This document shows positions 35,235-48,690 of a stretch of 64,000 nt of DNA, piece after piece. How positions within the stretch are numbered: the first letter of the stretch is position 1; each line of letters starts with the position of its first letter. The stretch is from NCBI RefSeq assembly GCF_000150275.1, contig NW_002060945.1, forward strand, positions 7,569,684 through 7,633,683, read 5' to 3'. Source of the stretch: Trichoplax adhaerens (taxonomy: Eukaryota > Placozoa > Uniplacotomia > Trichoplacea > Trichoplacidae). The notes beneath the pieces were generated by a model. That model did no database searches. It was not told the origin of the DNA and was given only the letters and a program-made list of their open reading frames with translations. The position numbers and the translations under genes are program-made.

Positions 35235-38200
35235 TTATATACTAATTGAATTGGGGATGTGCATCGGATTCAAGTAGGCATAAGGTGGATTTCTAGTTTC
35301 GTTTCTTTTGGTATTCTCTTCTGAGATTTTCTCCAGTTCTTCACGAAATCTATTAAAACAAATACCAGCAAGAATTAAATACAATCCGATTATAAAATAG
35401 ATAAAAATGTAAAATCGAATTTATCGATGATATCCAGCAATATATGCCAATGATTTTATTGTACCATCGTAATTCCGACAAAAATATAGTATAGTAATAT
35501 CGGTTACTTACTGTTTCACTGCTGCAGTTCCTATTGGATCAAATATATAATCGATTTCAAAGTCGCCTAACGCATTCGTTCCACGGTCACTAAGAATTCT
35601 ACCGACGACCATGATGTCTAAAGTCATCGCTTTATGAGGTAAATGCTTGATGATATCTGCTTCAGTAATGGGATCCTACAGCGAATAATAAGCATGGAAT
35701 CATTATAAATACATCATGTATATTTATACCGTATATTCTGATGTTTCGCATATTTTTAGTACCAATGATAAATTACAGTAATCACGTGTTGTTGTTCCTA
35801 TCTTGCATACTAGTAAGACTAAATTTTTCATTAATATCTATCAACCTACAATATTTTATACTTTTTAGAATTATCGGTGAAATTGATCGCTTTCGTATTT
35901 AATACTAAAATGCGAATAGGTAAACTAGCACAATCTTAATTGTTGTATAACTTTCATTAGCTGTAAATACCAGAAACATTTTAATATTTACTTTATCCCG
36001 TGACCAATTTAGACAAGCTGTAATATAAAATTTCTACAAAAACTATCAATACAATAACTTTTAGAACAATGAAAAACATACCTTATTTCGCGGTGCTTTT
36101 CCTCTCATAAATGATGGATAATTTGGTGGGAAAGCATATTCATCATATTGAGCAAAGTTAGCTGCTGCATGACCGACGCTGCTAATAAACACGAACGATG
36201 TAAACGTATCGATAATTTGTTGCCTTGTTTGAAATTTGCCGTCACCAGGAATTCCTTTAATATTACAACCATTAGGATAAGGAGATACGAGTGCTTTGGA
36301 AAATTCCTGTAGTTCCCAATCATCTTCAATGGCCTTTTCATTCTCATAGTGGCCTTCGACAAATCTAGTAACGTAATTCTTGATACAATACCAGATAGGC
36401 AATGCGTCATCTCGATAAGGATAATATGGCAATACTTCAGGGTCATCAACCTATATCAATTAAAGATTTTAATATCAATATTTCTAGGTTATTTGTAAAA
36501 TTATTAAAGTTATCAATAGTATATTTATGAAATGATAATTGGTAGCTCAATAAGTAGCGTGAATAACTTTTCTGAGCTAAGTGAATTAAATCACCGTCTT
36601 AAACCTACCTGACGCATTTTTAGTTCTTCTGGTAGAGTGCCATCACGATCTAATCGCCAGCTTTGGAATCGTTTAGCGGTAATGCTCAGCATTCCACCCG
36701 CACCGGCTGTCATAACTTGATCTACCCAGCCACCAGGTGCTACCAATTTATTGAGTGCACGACTATTTCATAACGGTTAAAGAAAAATTGAGTATACCAG
36801 GCAATCATTTCGATCGAACAGAGTATTATAGTAGTTTTAGTCTATACAAGTATTATTCAGGCGATAGTGAAAGGCATTACCTATTGATAGCAATAAGGAA
36901 AAGGAAATGAGGTGCAATCAGGCGGTATAGAGGATGAGACATGCTTAGTGTACGATTAGCAGCAACTGCAACGGATTCCATAATCAAGTGTGTAAAGCCT
37001 AAATTGAAATGAATTTAAAAATGAGTACGAGATAAACTTTAATGAATGCGTAAAAATGATAATTCTAGTATATAGCAACATAATCCATCTGTGGTAGACC
37101 AGCAGTGTACTTATATTTAATCGTAGATTGAGAAGAATGAATTTTAACCTAGGTGGAACAGACCTAAATGGGTACTGCCTTGATGAAATAGAGAATCGGC
37201 GTTGTTGTAATACATTTTGGCCAACATCCAGACATACTTATGATCACTAGGTAGAAAAACCTACGGCACAATTCAAAATAATGTTAATAATGGAAAGACG
37301 TTGATAGAATGCTATCCTACGCTTTAATAGGATAATGACTAATAGATTAAACTGTTTTCTTACAGGATTGGGGCAGTCTTCGGTGGTTTTCGCAAATAAT
37401 TGGATAGCGATTGGCGACAAATCATTTTCTTTATTTAAGAAGAAAAGAGCGTAAGGATTTACCAGCTAGAAAATAATCAAAAATTAAGGCGATGTCAATT
37501 TGTTAGTACAAGGCATGTATTAGACAAGTGGAAAGGTTAAAGTATGCCTTATATCTCTATTTTTAAATAATTGTACACAAGTATCAATCATGCAAGCGAT
37601 GTTCTTTCTCATGGAAAAGAGCATTATTTGTTTATAACTCTAAATCGCTAACCTCTTTCTCCACTGGAATACCCATGAGTGGTACGTCTTCTAGCATTGT
37701 CAAGTCACAAATGAACAATTTTTTCTTGGCGAGAGCTTCATCTAAGGTGAAACCTTCCAAGAATGGGCTAACCATCTCGTTGGTCACTTTAAAACTAACA
37801 AATACGTAGAAAATCTTGTTACAAATTCTATAATCCTCGAAGTTGCCTTAAATCCTTGAAAGTAATCCTATTTGAACGATGATTTTATTGCAACTTACTT
37901 TGATGGAATTTCAGTACACAACTTCACTAAGACTGGATTAACACCTTGGACGCGCTGTTTACCGAAATAGTTATCTTCTTTCCATCTGTACATGCCCTAA
38001 TAAGTAAAAAATAGAAATTAAAAATTGAATCTATATCATTTGTGATTGTCAAACCGTAATTAGGTATTAATGTGAGAAGACTTAGGGCAATCATCAATGA
38101 AAACATAACATAAATTAAACGGCAATTGTCCATTCTTTCTATCTTACCATAGGAATATCAAGACTGGTTCCTTTCTTATAGATGTTACCAAGATCTTTTA

Positions 38201-39374
38201 GTGACGACCATGTGTCGCTAGTAAGCCTTCTCATTTTACTCTTAATCAGGAGTATACCTTTGGTTCGAACGATATCCCACTATATCCGAAAAATAATACC
38301 AGAAATGGCAAAAACTACCCTTAGATTTACGCATTTAAATCTATGAAATAGCAGTAGTTTGTACCTTTTAACCCTTTTTACTCGTTGATATGTGAAGGTA
38401 AAACGTATATATTAAACTACCAGAATGAAAAGCTAGCACTAAATTCTTAGTCAACGCTTTGAACTTACCTTGTAGTCGTTACTAAACATTTCATCACTTG
38501 GTAACTCTTTAATCTACGGTTAAAATAGCAAGGGTAAACAAATACGTGAAATAGTGAGTTATCCAGTACAATAATTGTATTACTTTAGTTGAAAAATCAA
38601 ATTATAATGGTAACTTTAAAAAGTTGTTTTATAACTACTACTTTCTTTACATTAGTTTTACGAACTAGGGACAAATTATATTTATATATGAAAAGTTACG
38701 CGCATATTTAACAAATCCAACTATTATTCTTTTTTTCTATCACTTTCAATAGACTACAGAACCGGTATAAATTAATTTAATCTTTTTTCAATTTGAATTT
38801 ATTTTCGATTTTAAGGAGTTTCTTACATGATTCTACTCTATTTTTAAAAGCGTGCTTGTTGTCTTATTTAACGTTGCAGTACCTGTACAGGGATACCAGG
38901 CGATTTCTGATCAAGTGTGTAATACATCCGTTTTTCCAATATTTCTTGTTTACGGGTCTCGGATGCCACATCATTCTGAGGTAGGCAGCAGTCCCACTTT
39001 TGAATTTTCAAAAGTCCATCTGCTTTTACCCAACGATTGACTGGGAAATAGATTGGTGTCGGCTCAACACCAGGTTGATTGGGTATGATCCAAACACGGT
39101 CACAAAACCAACTATCGCCAAATCCTTTCGTATCACGACTTAATTCAATAAATTCAATTTCGCCTAAGTCAGGCACATTGGAGACAGGAAATTTATCGGT
39201 CCGACCTTGTTCGAAATCATTTCGCCATTTACAATCAAGGAAAATTTTACGTGACTTCTTTCCCTCCTTGTCGATGAGTGCAATATAGATATTGGCATCA
39301 GTACCAGCACCTTTGCGATCGCCAGTTTTAATGAAAATAAGGTAATCTGCTTTCATGGATGTACAATTTCCCAT
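35235..39374 (-). CDS. Animal lipoxygenase (PLAT + catalytic domain), 12 exons
   Basis: Exons in transcript order: 39374-38883, 38513-38469, ~38279-38149, 37996-37899, 37794-37653, 37465-37364, 37260-37164, 36998-36881, 36762-36609, 36450-36082, 35675-35512, 35349-35235; about 675 aa (my reading of exon 3 is uncertain by one base). Residues ~8-125 form the PLAT/C2-like domain. Iron ligands line up with human 5-lipoxygenase: His363 and His368 (FHQGSTHLG), His554 and Asn558 (GHAAANFAQYD) and the C-terminal Ile675 (PNSISI). Other conserved blocks are FLPSDHKY, PIAIQL, PYYPYRDDA and GTNALGDFE. Residue 411, at the stereo-determining 'Coffa' position (AINSRA), is alanine, which predicts S-hydroperoxide products. 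The N-terminus MGNCTS carries glycine and cysteine at positions suited to myristoylation and palmitoylation. Fatty-acid substrate and positional specificity cannot be read directly. Confidence 0.92.
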
Positions 39375-42300
39375 GATGAATAAATGTTGTGATTTTAATT
39401 CAGTCTCAAACGTTCAACAGGTGATAAAAAATAAAAATATTCTTTGATATCCAATAATTTCGTCAACTTAGACTCAAATGGATGACTGTATATTCACTTT
39501 ACGTTGAAATGTAGATTAGTTTGGATTAATTTTACTACCACACGGTAATCGATCGATCTAATCGATTAGATTTATATCGCCGTCAAGTAAACGATTAATG
39601 AAAAGAAAAAAATGCCGCTGTAACTTTTAGACAATCCCTTAACTTAAATACAAATAGGAATGACCTTCTTATTAGTTAAATACAGTTAATGATCGGCCGT
39701 TTCTATTTTATGATGACTCGGTTGCCTAGCAATATGATACGTAAATAAGGTACCAATCTTCAGTTAATTTAAGTGACCCCTTCTCTTCCTCATATCATTT
39801 ATATCACGATCAAAAGCCATTCTTATTGACTTACAATAGCAAAGAAAATCAAGTTTACTTTGTTGTAACTAACAACGATTGTCTATAGTCTTCACGTATT
39901 TTATGACGCAATCTATGCAAGCAATAGAAATTCAATGTGACGTTGACGTTTTTGGCGAGGCAGAGGATCCTTTCATCATGATAATGAATCATTGTTCAAA
40001 CTAGAGGATAATTTTAGTAACGATTGATAAATCCATTGAATAGCCATTTACTAATGATATCTATTTTGTGCTTGAATCTATTTTTATTTCAGTCGTCTTG
40101 GGGGGGGTAAATTTCTTCCTTGGTAGTCCTATTTCCACGATATTAAGTCAAGTTTAAAATAGAATAGTCAGAAAGAATAAAATGGACGAGATGCAGTGCT
40201 GTAGTAATCAATTGCTGTATGAATTTTGTCGCTAAGATAGTACAATGGATTATGTATTTTGATCTAACAGTAGTAAGATATTTAGCAATAGATGAAATCG
40301 ATTGGAAAATGTTGAAATGAAATGGAAAGAATTTTGTAGTGGCAAGTTAAAAATTGTATCTTGAAATCAGGATGATTTATTTTAGAGCTATTTGGAAGCG
40401 GTATTGGTTGATGAAAAGGGCGAATGAATAGTAATATGTATTAATTTTATATATCTTAGCGACTAAATAATGGCAATCTTCAAATAGTATAGATTTAGAT
40501 GGATGCTCTCCCACAATCAATGGTGGTTGAAGCTGCGGAGGAAATCGAGTAATATCAATCTATAGTTTATTAGTCAAATTACTCATAGTAATCAACAGCT
40601 ATAATATCATAACATTGCCACCAGAATTGTTTTCATTTGCGGCAATCTGAAATCTGTGATGGACTAAGGAGATTTTACTATCAATTGGATGCAATAAGTA
40701 CTTTAATTAGATAAATCAAACCACAACAGGGAGTAATTACTTATTAAGTTTAAATCATAAGATTGTATAGCGGAGTAAGGGTACATCATTTAATCGAGCT
40801 CCTTCCATTTTATAAATTGATATAACAATATCATACTGTAATGCACAAAATTCATAAATCGCGAGCAACTGTTTGTTGATCGTTCAATTTAAAATAACTT
40901 TTATTCATAGGGTGTGTTGCGTTAAGGAAGCACCCTTTCAAATTCAGAAAGTAATTGAAATCGTTGGAGAACTCTGCGTAATTCTGTAATTAATAGAATC
41001 TGTTAACAGCTAGCAATGGTATATAGTTTTAAATACAGCTATAGACTTTATAGAGCTTTTCTCAATATGGATGTAAATAATAAAGAAGCAATTTAATTTA
41101 TCCTGTGTTAAAAATAATACTTAGTAGGATTTCTTCATGATTATGTTGACAGTACAATGAATAAGATATACAATCTGATGGAGTAAGAAATTAATAAGAT
41201 CTACCAATATCACGTGTTCTGATGGTGATAGAGCAAATCACTGTATAGAAAATGTGATTAATGTCACGTACACAGACAGAGGATAAACACACATATGTTG
41301 TACAGTATTCCATTAGTAATTTTATACGATATAGTCTTCAGATATATAGTAGCTGTATACGTATCAGATACTGTATCGCTGATATAATATTTTATTTTGC
41401 TTAGAGTTAATATTGTCTACTTTTAACTTTCTGACGATGGTAGAATAAGTACCGTAGCTTTGGACTTAGACGCACCATTTTATAAAAATTTAATCGAATG
41501 GTACGATTTATTTGTAAATAAGGATGGTGTAATTGTATTCAAATTGTGTCACGTCTTTCCTGCAGTTGCCTCTGTGTACTTGGTGACTAATATCGATATT
41601 CTATTATGCTAAGCTTAGAACTCAACAAAGCTAAATAATATACCAATGGTCATACTTATTATTGGATCCATTTTGTTATTACACGCATTTTTAGAACGAC
41701 ATTTGCGCTTTTTTGGGGTGAATGTGTGCGTCGGCATAATGCGGTAAACTGATACTAACACATCTGATCATTTTCAGTCGATAACTTTTCGATAAAAATA
41801 GTAGCATCATGCAAGGTATTTTTTGCCCACCTTTTAAGTGATATACGAGCATTGCAGATTGTACTGATGACCATACGTATCTCTGTGAGATGCCCAAAAT
41901 TACCCAACATAATTATTAGTCTAAATAGCAGCTCTAGCAATGGTAGAAGAAACAAAGAGGTCAAATAATAACATTCAATAAAGGCGTGTCCTAATATATA
42001 TGGTATACTAAGTTGAGGAGATCGAATGATTGTTATAGGCAATGAATTACAAAATGATTTTCAATCATAACCAAAGTAAGTAATTCAAACCTTTAATATA
42101 ATTCAATAAATTTAAAAGCCAGGTGTCAAATAAACCAATTACAGTTGCACTACTGAATATATTACATCAGCGTCAGAGGTAATACATTAGAAAGTCTGTT
42201 CACTTCCCATGTAAAAAATGAATTTTCAATGATCATTGGAATTAGTCAGTACAACACATAGTTATTTCAATCATTCATTCCAGTTTATAAAATTATTTCC

Positions 42301-42717
42301 GCAGCGGCATCAACATCAATTTCCAATCTAGTGGTTGATTTAATTTTAGTGGGTAATAATAGAAGATCTTTTCCTTATGTAATTACTTGCTAGTTTTAGG
42401 CAATTGCAAAACAACGAAATCTATCACTGTACAGGCCGAAGTTATAACAAAATGCAAGATCGCGGCATTTTTTATAGACTTTTACAAACAGGGTATACCA
42501 TAAGCTAATGTTAAGCTTAAAAGTCAAATAAATTTTGGATTTCCAAGGTTATTTTCTAAGCAATCATGGAACTTTAAAATGACTCATATCAAGATGGTAT
42601 GATTTTGCCAATGGCTAGAATACGTTATCTGAAAAGGAATACAAGTTTACCGATTAAAAAGCTATAACAGCACTGTATATCTATCTTGATTTCCAACTTA
42701 TAACACCTCAACATAAT
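39375..42717. other. Long intergenic region
   Basis: Upstream of the lipoxygenase and downstream of AMPK gamma. There is a run of eight G at about 40103. A minus-strand ATG frame of 95 codons (41755-42042), hydrophobic in its first half and mixed in its second half, is the only notable frame; no family, no splice context, so not called. The remaining sequence is AT-rich without repeats. Confidence 0.4.
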
Positions 42718-45700
42718 CTAACATAAGAAATTAGTACCCGATGAGCGTAAAACTAAGAATTTCATCAAATCTGATAAGGAGATTATACCCATACAATGTT
42801 GTTGACTATCGACGACAATCAAACGATGCACCTAAAAATCCAGTAAGAACTTATAGATAAGCTTAAAGACAACCTAATTGTATTATTCTACCTATAAGAT
42901 ATTATTTAAAAATTACCTGCTTCTCAACTAGTTTGTTAATGACCGCAGATAAGGTTTCATTAGGATAGCAAACAATAACTCCCTCAAGAGTCTAAGAAAA
43001 GGAAATTACAAATGGCCTTTATAATTTCTTCATCAAATAATATGCTATTGACAAATGCATGAATCTACTTACAGACGATCTTTTCTCTAAGGCCTGTCTG
43101 ACTGTAACATCCAGATTATTGTAAGAGCGACCCTCTGCTAAATTCTAAGCATAAATAAAATATTAAAGAGAAACTAGTCAATTCTCTTGTAGGATGAATA
43201 CCGTATACAATTATATTTAACTCTATGAAGCGCCAGTATTAATATGCAGTGTAAGCTACTTACTAATGCATCAAATTTTGCATAAATGTCCATGACTTTA
43301 CCTATAAAGGAATAATATAGAAGAACAAGTTATAAATTACATCAAGCGTAAAATAATTAATCCTAGTTACTTTTGACCTGCTTCATTGACAATTGGAAGT
43401 GCGGAAATTCTACGCTCCATGATTATGTTATGGGCCACTATTAGAGGTGTATCTGGCGATACCTAATGGTTGATGGTGTAGGTTTGAATTACATTGACCA
43501 GATACATTATAGACAGTGATATTGAGGGTCAATACTTGCAAGCCAGTAAAAATTCAAAAAGCAACATGCTAACAGTTTAGATATTTATATTATATGAATC
43601 ATCTGGCATAATTACCATGGCAACATTTTCATACGTTCCAATTCGAAGTTCCTCTACTGTTTGACTCATATATGAAGGAAATCCCATGTCTGGAAACTAG
43701 AAGGAATAACGGGAAGTCAATAGAGCGATTAAAATTTCTAGATTCTTAGCATAGAACGACGTTAAAGATATTAATTTAGGGATTGATAACCGATATAATC
43801 CTATTTCGTTAACTTACGTGTAGGTATAAAAACCTAATAAGCCGTTTATGTGTTATAATATACAGAACTGCACCAGTAGTCTCGTCAATTATTGGTAATC
43901 GATGAATTTTATGGGTAGTAAGATATTTTACAGCTTCATATAAACTAGAAAAAAATGATTCACTTATAATTAGTACTGTACCACGGCTATGGTATAAATA
44001 ATATAAGTATATACTGTACTCCTTTAATTTAACAGTTATCTATAATTGTAATTAATCAGTTTTCAAAGAACCTTGATTTAGATTAAAGGTTAATTAATAT
44101 TTTGATACCGCATACCTTGCAGATGGTCCAATCGAAATTAATTTGGCATGTTTACTGGATGTCGCTAATTCTGATAAAAAGATAGTTTAGTTAGTAATAG
44201 TACTACTGTACTGAACTCGCTACGTTCGTCACGATTTTCCATTTTATTAATGCACTAGATTAAAAAATTGCTAGTTACTATTCGTACTTTTCCAAGTTTC
44301 AATCCTATGATCTTCTAGTTCGGTAATTTGAATCTAATACAAGGTAAAACAAGTTTATACTAGTGATCTACTTCAGATTCAATTGGCCACTGATATCATA
44401 ATAACAAAGTAAATTAATTGTTATTATTGTAAAGTGTAAGTTATCGTTATGGTTAATACCAAAGGCGATTTATAATAATGGCGTAAAATTTCGATGAAAT
44501 CTGTCACTGTCAACATTCCTACAAAGTATACAACGAAAATATTAACATTTTATAGCTTAGAAATCAGATTATGTTCACTACTGTCAATACTAAAATACTA
44601 CAAGCCATACCAACAAATCGTTGTTCTGATGATGACCATAAAGGGGCAGATCGTATTTCTAGTCAAGGAATAAAAAATAAAATTATACAACACAAAATTA
44701 TCCTTATTACTTTTGGGATCGGTTGTCTTTATCCTGTTATAGGAATTTAGTAAATTGATATAATATTTTTAAAATGAATCGGCATTGTATAATGCCTAAA
44801 AACTGAGATTGATATTAGTTAAAATATGTAAAAATTTTTTACTACCCAGACGGAATAGGAAACAGTCTATTTGAATACGACTGAAATGAGGTATTTAGAA
44901 ATTATTATTTTATTGCAGTAACAAAGCTCGCTAAGACAGCTACATCGTCCATACGATCATACTAACCGTTAGCGACTAGTGCAAAGAAAGCTTTTTTCAT
45001 CTAATACAAAAAACGTAATCGATTCAGTTGCAGTTAGTTCTGAGTTTAGTTAATAAAGCGTGATTATACTGTACTGTCCAATATAAATTTGTATATCTTA
45101 CCGATAACTTGGTATCCAGGGTTACAATTTTGGAGCTAGGAGGAATGAGTTCTTCGCATTTTACAGATTTTAAAAATCTCATATAGTTGTCATCCTCCGA
45201 ATCTACAAAAGAATTCATTCTGAGCTATCATTGGCATGCTGGGTAGATATTGATTACGATTAATTAATTATTAGGATCAGTAATAGGGTTATCATGTTGA
45301 AATAATTCTCTTATGCAAGTTTAGAGTGCAGGTAGGGGTAGATAAGTAATGAATGAGAAATTAAATGCTCCGATGTTACTGTAATGTGATGCAACTAAGG
45401 TTATCCTTCTAGAACGTTATAAAAGGTAGAGCAATTGTCGATAATTAACAATTGTCTAATTTAACTTACAATTAATTCATTCTTACCGTTTTGGTTAGTT
45501 TTTATTATTAATTATCTTGAATACCGTGCTACTACATTACTGTACTATGCATACTATACAATAGCGAGTAAAATAGTGTTTACGATGATAATAATTAAGT
45601 AGAATTTATAATCTGAGGACTTGCCTTGTAAAATCATCCTTTCAACTTGAGTGCGAGAATTCTAAGTGTAAAAACAAAGTGTAAGAGGCGGCCGCATGTT

Positions 45701-46642
45701 GATAATAAAATCATCAAGGTGATCATAATATAAAAATATTGACGAGGTAGAAGCAATTCATAAGAGTTTCCATGAGAAAAAAAACGTATCAATGATCTAG
45801 GTAGGTCAATTCATTATTGTAGCGAGTTGATAAAATAAAAAAATAAATAAAACTGATGATATAGCTTGGTGTTGACTCGGTAATTGCGCATTTTTATACA
45901 GATAGTAAAGCACCGTAAGAACTGATAATAAGATACAGAATAGGGTAATGTAATTCTACTTTGGCGCAAATTAGTTATCCAATAAAATCATTAGATATTT
46001 GAATCGATTGTATTAGTGATAACTTGTGAACATTCTCACAAGACAACTACAATTTTCACAGTCTTTCTTGAAAATAGAAAAGTGAGAGAAAGTTGATAAA
46101 AGTGCACTGAACTAATCGATGAATGCCCATATTCAAATAAAGTTATGATTTTATTACAGAAATTGTGATGCATGTAGCATTAAGTGATAGCATACAGTCC
46201 AGTTTCTAAAAACTGTTCTGTACTGTAAAAGACTGCTATCTTTCATTAGTATAACTTTAAAAGTCAACATTATTTTAGGAATGATCAGAAAAGAAGAAAA
46301 AAAAAGGATAGCGGTCAAGATGTGCTCGTATGAGTTGTTGCATTCAAGTTGAACTACAATTACTACGATGAAAATATAGAGTACCTTAACTTCTTCTGTT
46401 TCCATTTCATCATCTTCGATGTTTTGTAAATCCGAAGGTACATAGGCCCTTAAGTTGGGTTTTTCACCTGGATCCGATCGAGATCGTGCTAGCAATCTTT
46501 CAGATGGGGATGAATCATGAACAGACTGAGAACGTCGGTTACCGGAATTGGTTTTATGAGCAAGTTTATGGGCTGTTTTTTTGGTAGGTGATTTGACCTT
46601 AGCATTGGATGGATCCACATCGGTATCATCAAATACCGGCAT
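42718..46642 (-). CDS. PRKAG: AMP-activated protein kinase gamma subunit (four CBS repeats), 14 exons
   Basis: Exons in transcript order: 46642-46385, 45224-45102, 45000-44967, 44658-44611, 44518-44460, 44333-44288, 44164-44116, 43944-43818, 43696-43616, 43462-43378, 43301-43264, 43144-43073, 42991-42917, 42831-42718; phases agree, 402 aa. The energy-sensing subunit binds AMP/ADP/ATP at CBS interfaces (family knowledge). Visible signatures: [122 protein letters not shown] and GIISLSD. Asp in TDF, FDAL and LSDL, and Arg in IRSAP and HRLP, are kept; the His that pairs with Arg in HRVSALP of vertebrates is Arg here (residue 292). The first ~86 residues are a basic, serine-rich extension as in long gamma isoforms. 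An AG precedes DLSKFAM upstream of this ATG, so this exon may be internal and the protein longer. Confidence 0.92.
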
Positions 46643-47759
46643 AGCAAATTTGCTGAGATCCTATTGTCAAGAAAGGTACATTAATAAAATTGGATAATGC
46701 TTAGGTTTATTGCTGCTACTCTGTCTCATCACGTTGTCCAATATTGGATTAGAAGACTTTTGATTACAGTACTAAAGATGGTCAAAATAGAGTGTGTGTG
46801 TGTGTAGCAGGCTATTGCAAATTTCAATCCACTAAATACACCTCGGGAATCTTGTGAGTGGGATAGATTGTGACATCTATCGTGTGCTCATGGTTTGGAC
46901 TAAACTAAAATGCGTCATCAAGGACTATCAACAAGGCAGCAGGTATCCTGTCAATTGATATTTCTCTCCTCTCAGTAGAAGAGGATCAACATGCATTGGA
47001 TCGCTATCCATGAAGGTGAGAACGTATGTTGTTATGCCTGGACATGATTGCAAAGGGACATATCTTCTATCACTTTCCATGCAGTACGTCGATACTTGTA
47101 TGGAAGAGTGTTGTAGGAAAATGGTGGCGCAAACATCTATCGAAAGGTAAAAATGACCAACTACGGTGATAACGTACGTGATGAGAATTCCATTGTGGAC
47201 GAATAGTCAATAGTACAGTAATTTCTTGCCCACATTCAGCGTGGTTAAGCTAAGTATGCATTTAATTGATGCTATCATGCCTATTCTTACATCATCTTCT
47301 CCTATTTCCATTGGATCGAGTTCGTGGTCATCCATGATGTTGTAGACCTTTGGTAGTCCAACCTAGAATAACATACGTCCATTTTGAAATGCTGAGTACT
47401 AGGATGCATCAATTGCTCTATTGCAGTGTCCATCCAGCCAACCTGGTTGAAATGGACAGTCATTATGATACTACCACTACTACTATAGACAATGTTGTAT
47501 CAAGAAATAGACATGAATTTGCCATTTTTCTATCTCCTTTATTTGCTATCTACTCGTCTCTATCCTATCCTTAAAGTCTATGCAATGATTGTATGGCTGC
47601 ATTAGCAATCGTCGAGCTCGCTGTGGAGAAAGAGTTAGCACGCTCGATCGACCTACCTGACTTTTCTTGTCGACGATCTAATATTCAACAAGCAATTGCA
47701 ATTAGAGCTGTAGCAGCAACAACAGTCAATAATGGAGCATAGAATGGAATAAATCCTAC
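46643..47759. other. Intergenic or 5' intron of AMPK gamma
   Basis: If the AMPK gamma exon at 46642 is internal (acceptor TGACAATAG just upstream), an earlier exon may lie here or further on; none was recognised. A short GT dinucleotide run lies at ~46790. GC content is higher than in the rest of the window. Confidence 0.35.
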
Positions 47760-47951
47760 TTAGGATGGAGAGTTTTGATTCTGCAAATAAATTGCCTCTT
47801 GAAAATTGCAATTCCTTAACTCTGTCAACGACATGGAAAGGGAATAGAGAGCAATGTTTTCAACATCCCCGCTGGGTCTTTCTGTCGTAGCGTCATCGAC
47901 TTCCAACTCGCTGATGGATGGAGCACTCGACTGGATGTTGGTATGGACGCT
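47760..47951 (-). CDS. Possible terminal exon, serine/acid-rich, unknown gene
   Basis: After CCTAG the frame is open for 63 codons to TAA. The reading includes SSAPSISELEVDDATTERPS and later AIYLQNQNSPS, mixed composition that looks protein-like. No family recognised and no upstream exon found within the palindromic repeats that follow. It could also be chance in a GC-richer patch. Confidence 0.25.
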   Translation of the reverse strand, partial: SVHTNIQSSAPSISELEVDDATTERPSGDVENIALYSLSMSLTELRNCNFQEAIYLQNQNSPS

Positions 47952-48124
47952 CTAGGACAGACCGAGGTTACGGACTCGAACTGTGTGGAACAAAGTGGCC
48001 ATCGTCGTGTGATGGTTGATTGACGTTTGCAAGGGTAATGGATGAAACATTGCCAATACGAGTAGGGTATTGTATCAAGTTATTTGCATATCTTGTGGAG
48101 GACTCGATAAATTTCATGTTGGCA

Positions 48125-48690
48125 CAGTAGTCGGTAATTACAGTACAGTGTACAGTGTACAGTGCACAGCGTACTGCGTACTGTAGTAAGTATTATGGAC
48201 TGTACAGTAGAGTACAGTACTGTACAGTACAGTAGTAACTGTGATGACTTACTGTATTGTACAGTGTACTGTACAGTAATACAGAGTGTACAGTACACTG
48301 ATTGCCATGCTACGGTACGGTACGTCACGTCACAGCCAAAGCTTTAAACTGGGTACAGTAGTCGGTATTTACAGTACAGTGTACAGTGTACAGTGTACTG
48401 TAGTATACTGTAGTATTATGGACTGTACAGTACGTAGAGTACTGTACAACTGTACTGTACTGTAATAACTGTGATGACTTACAAGTACAGTACAGTACTG
48501 TACTGTACTGTACAATGTACTGTACAGTGTACAGTACATAGAGCGTCAGGCTTAGGGTTAGGATCCACCACACGAGCAGTGCATGACTTGATAGTACTGT
48601 ACTGTACAGTATAGTACTGTACAGTACAGTACTGTACACTGCTTGCCATGCTACGGTACGGTACGTCACGGAACAGCAAAAGCTTTAAAT
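48125..48690. repeat. Tandem duplication of a palindrome-rich unit (~230-320 bp x 2)
   Basis: Both copies begin ACAGTAGTCGGTA(A/T)TTACAG and end GCCATGCTACGGTACGGTAC, then GTCAC and AAAGCTTTAAA. In between are dense GTACAGTACTGTAC words. Copy 1 is about 48125-48345 and copy 2 about 48355-48690; copy 2 carries an insert around 48541-48600. The several overlapping open frames in this zone on both strands are explained by the repeat. Confidence 0.85.
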
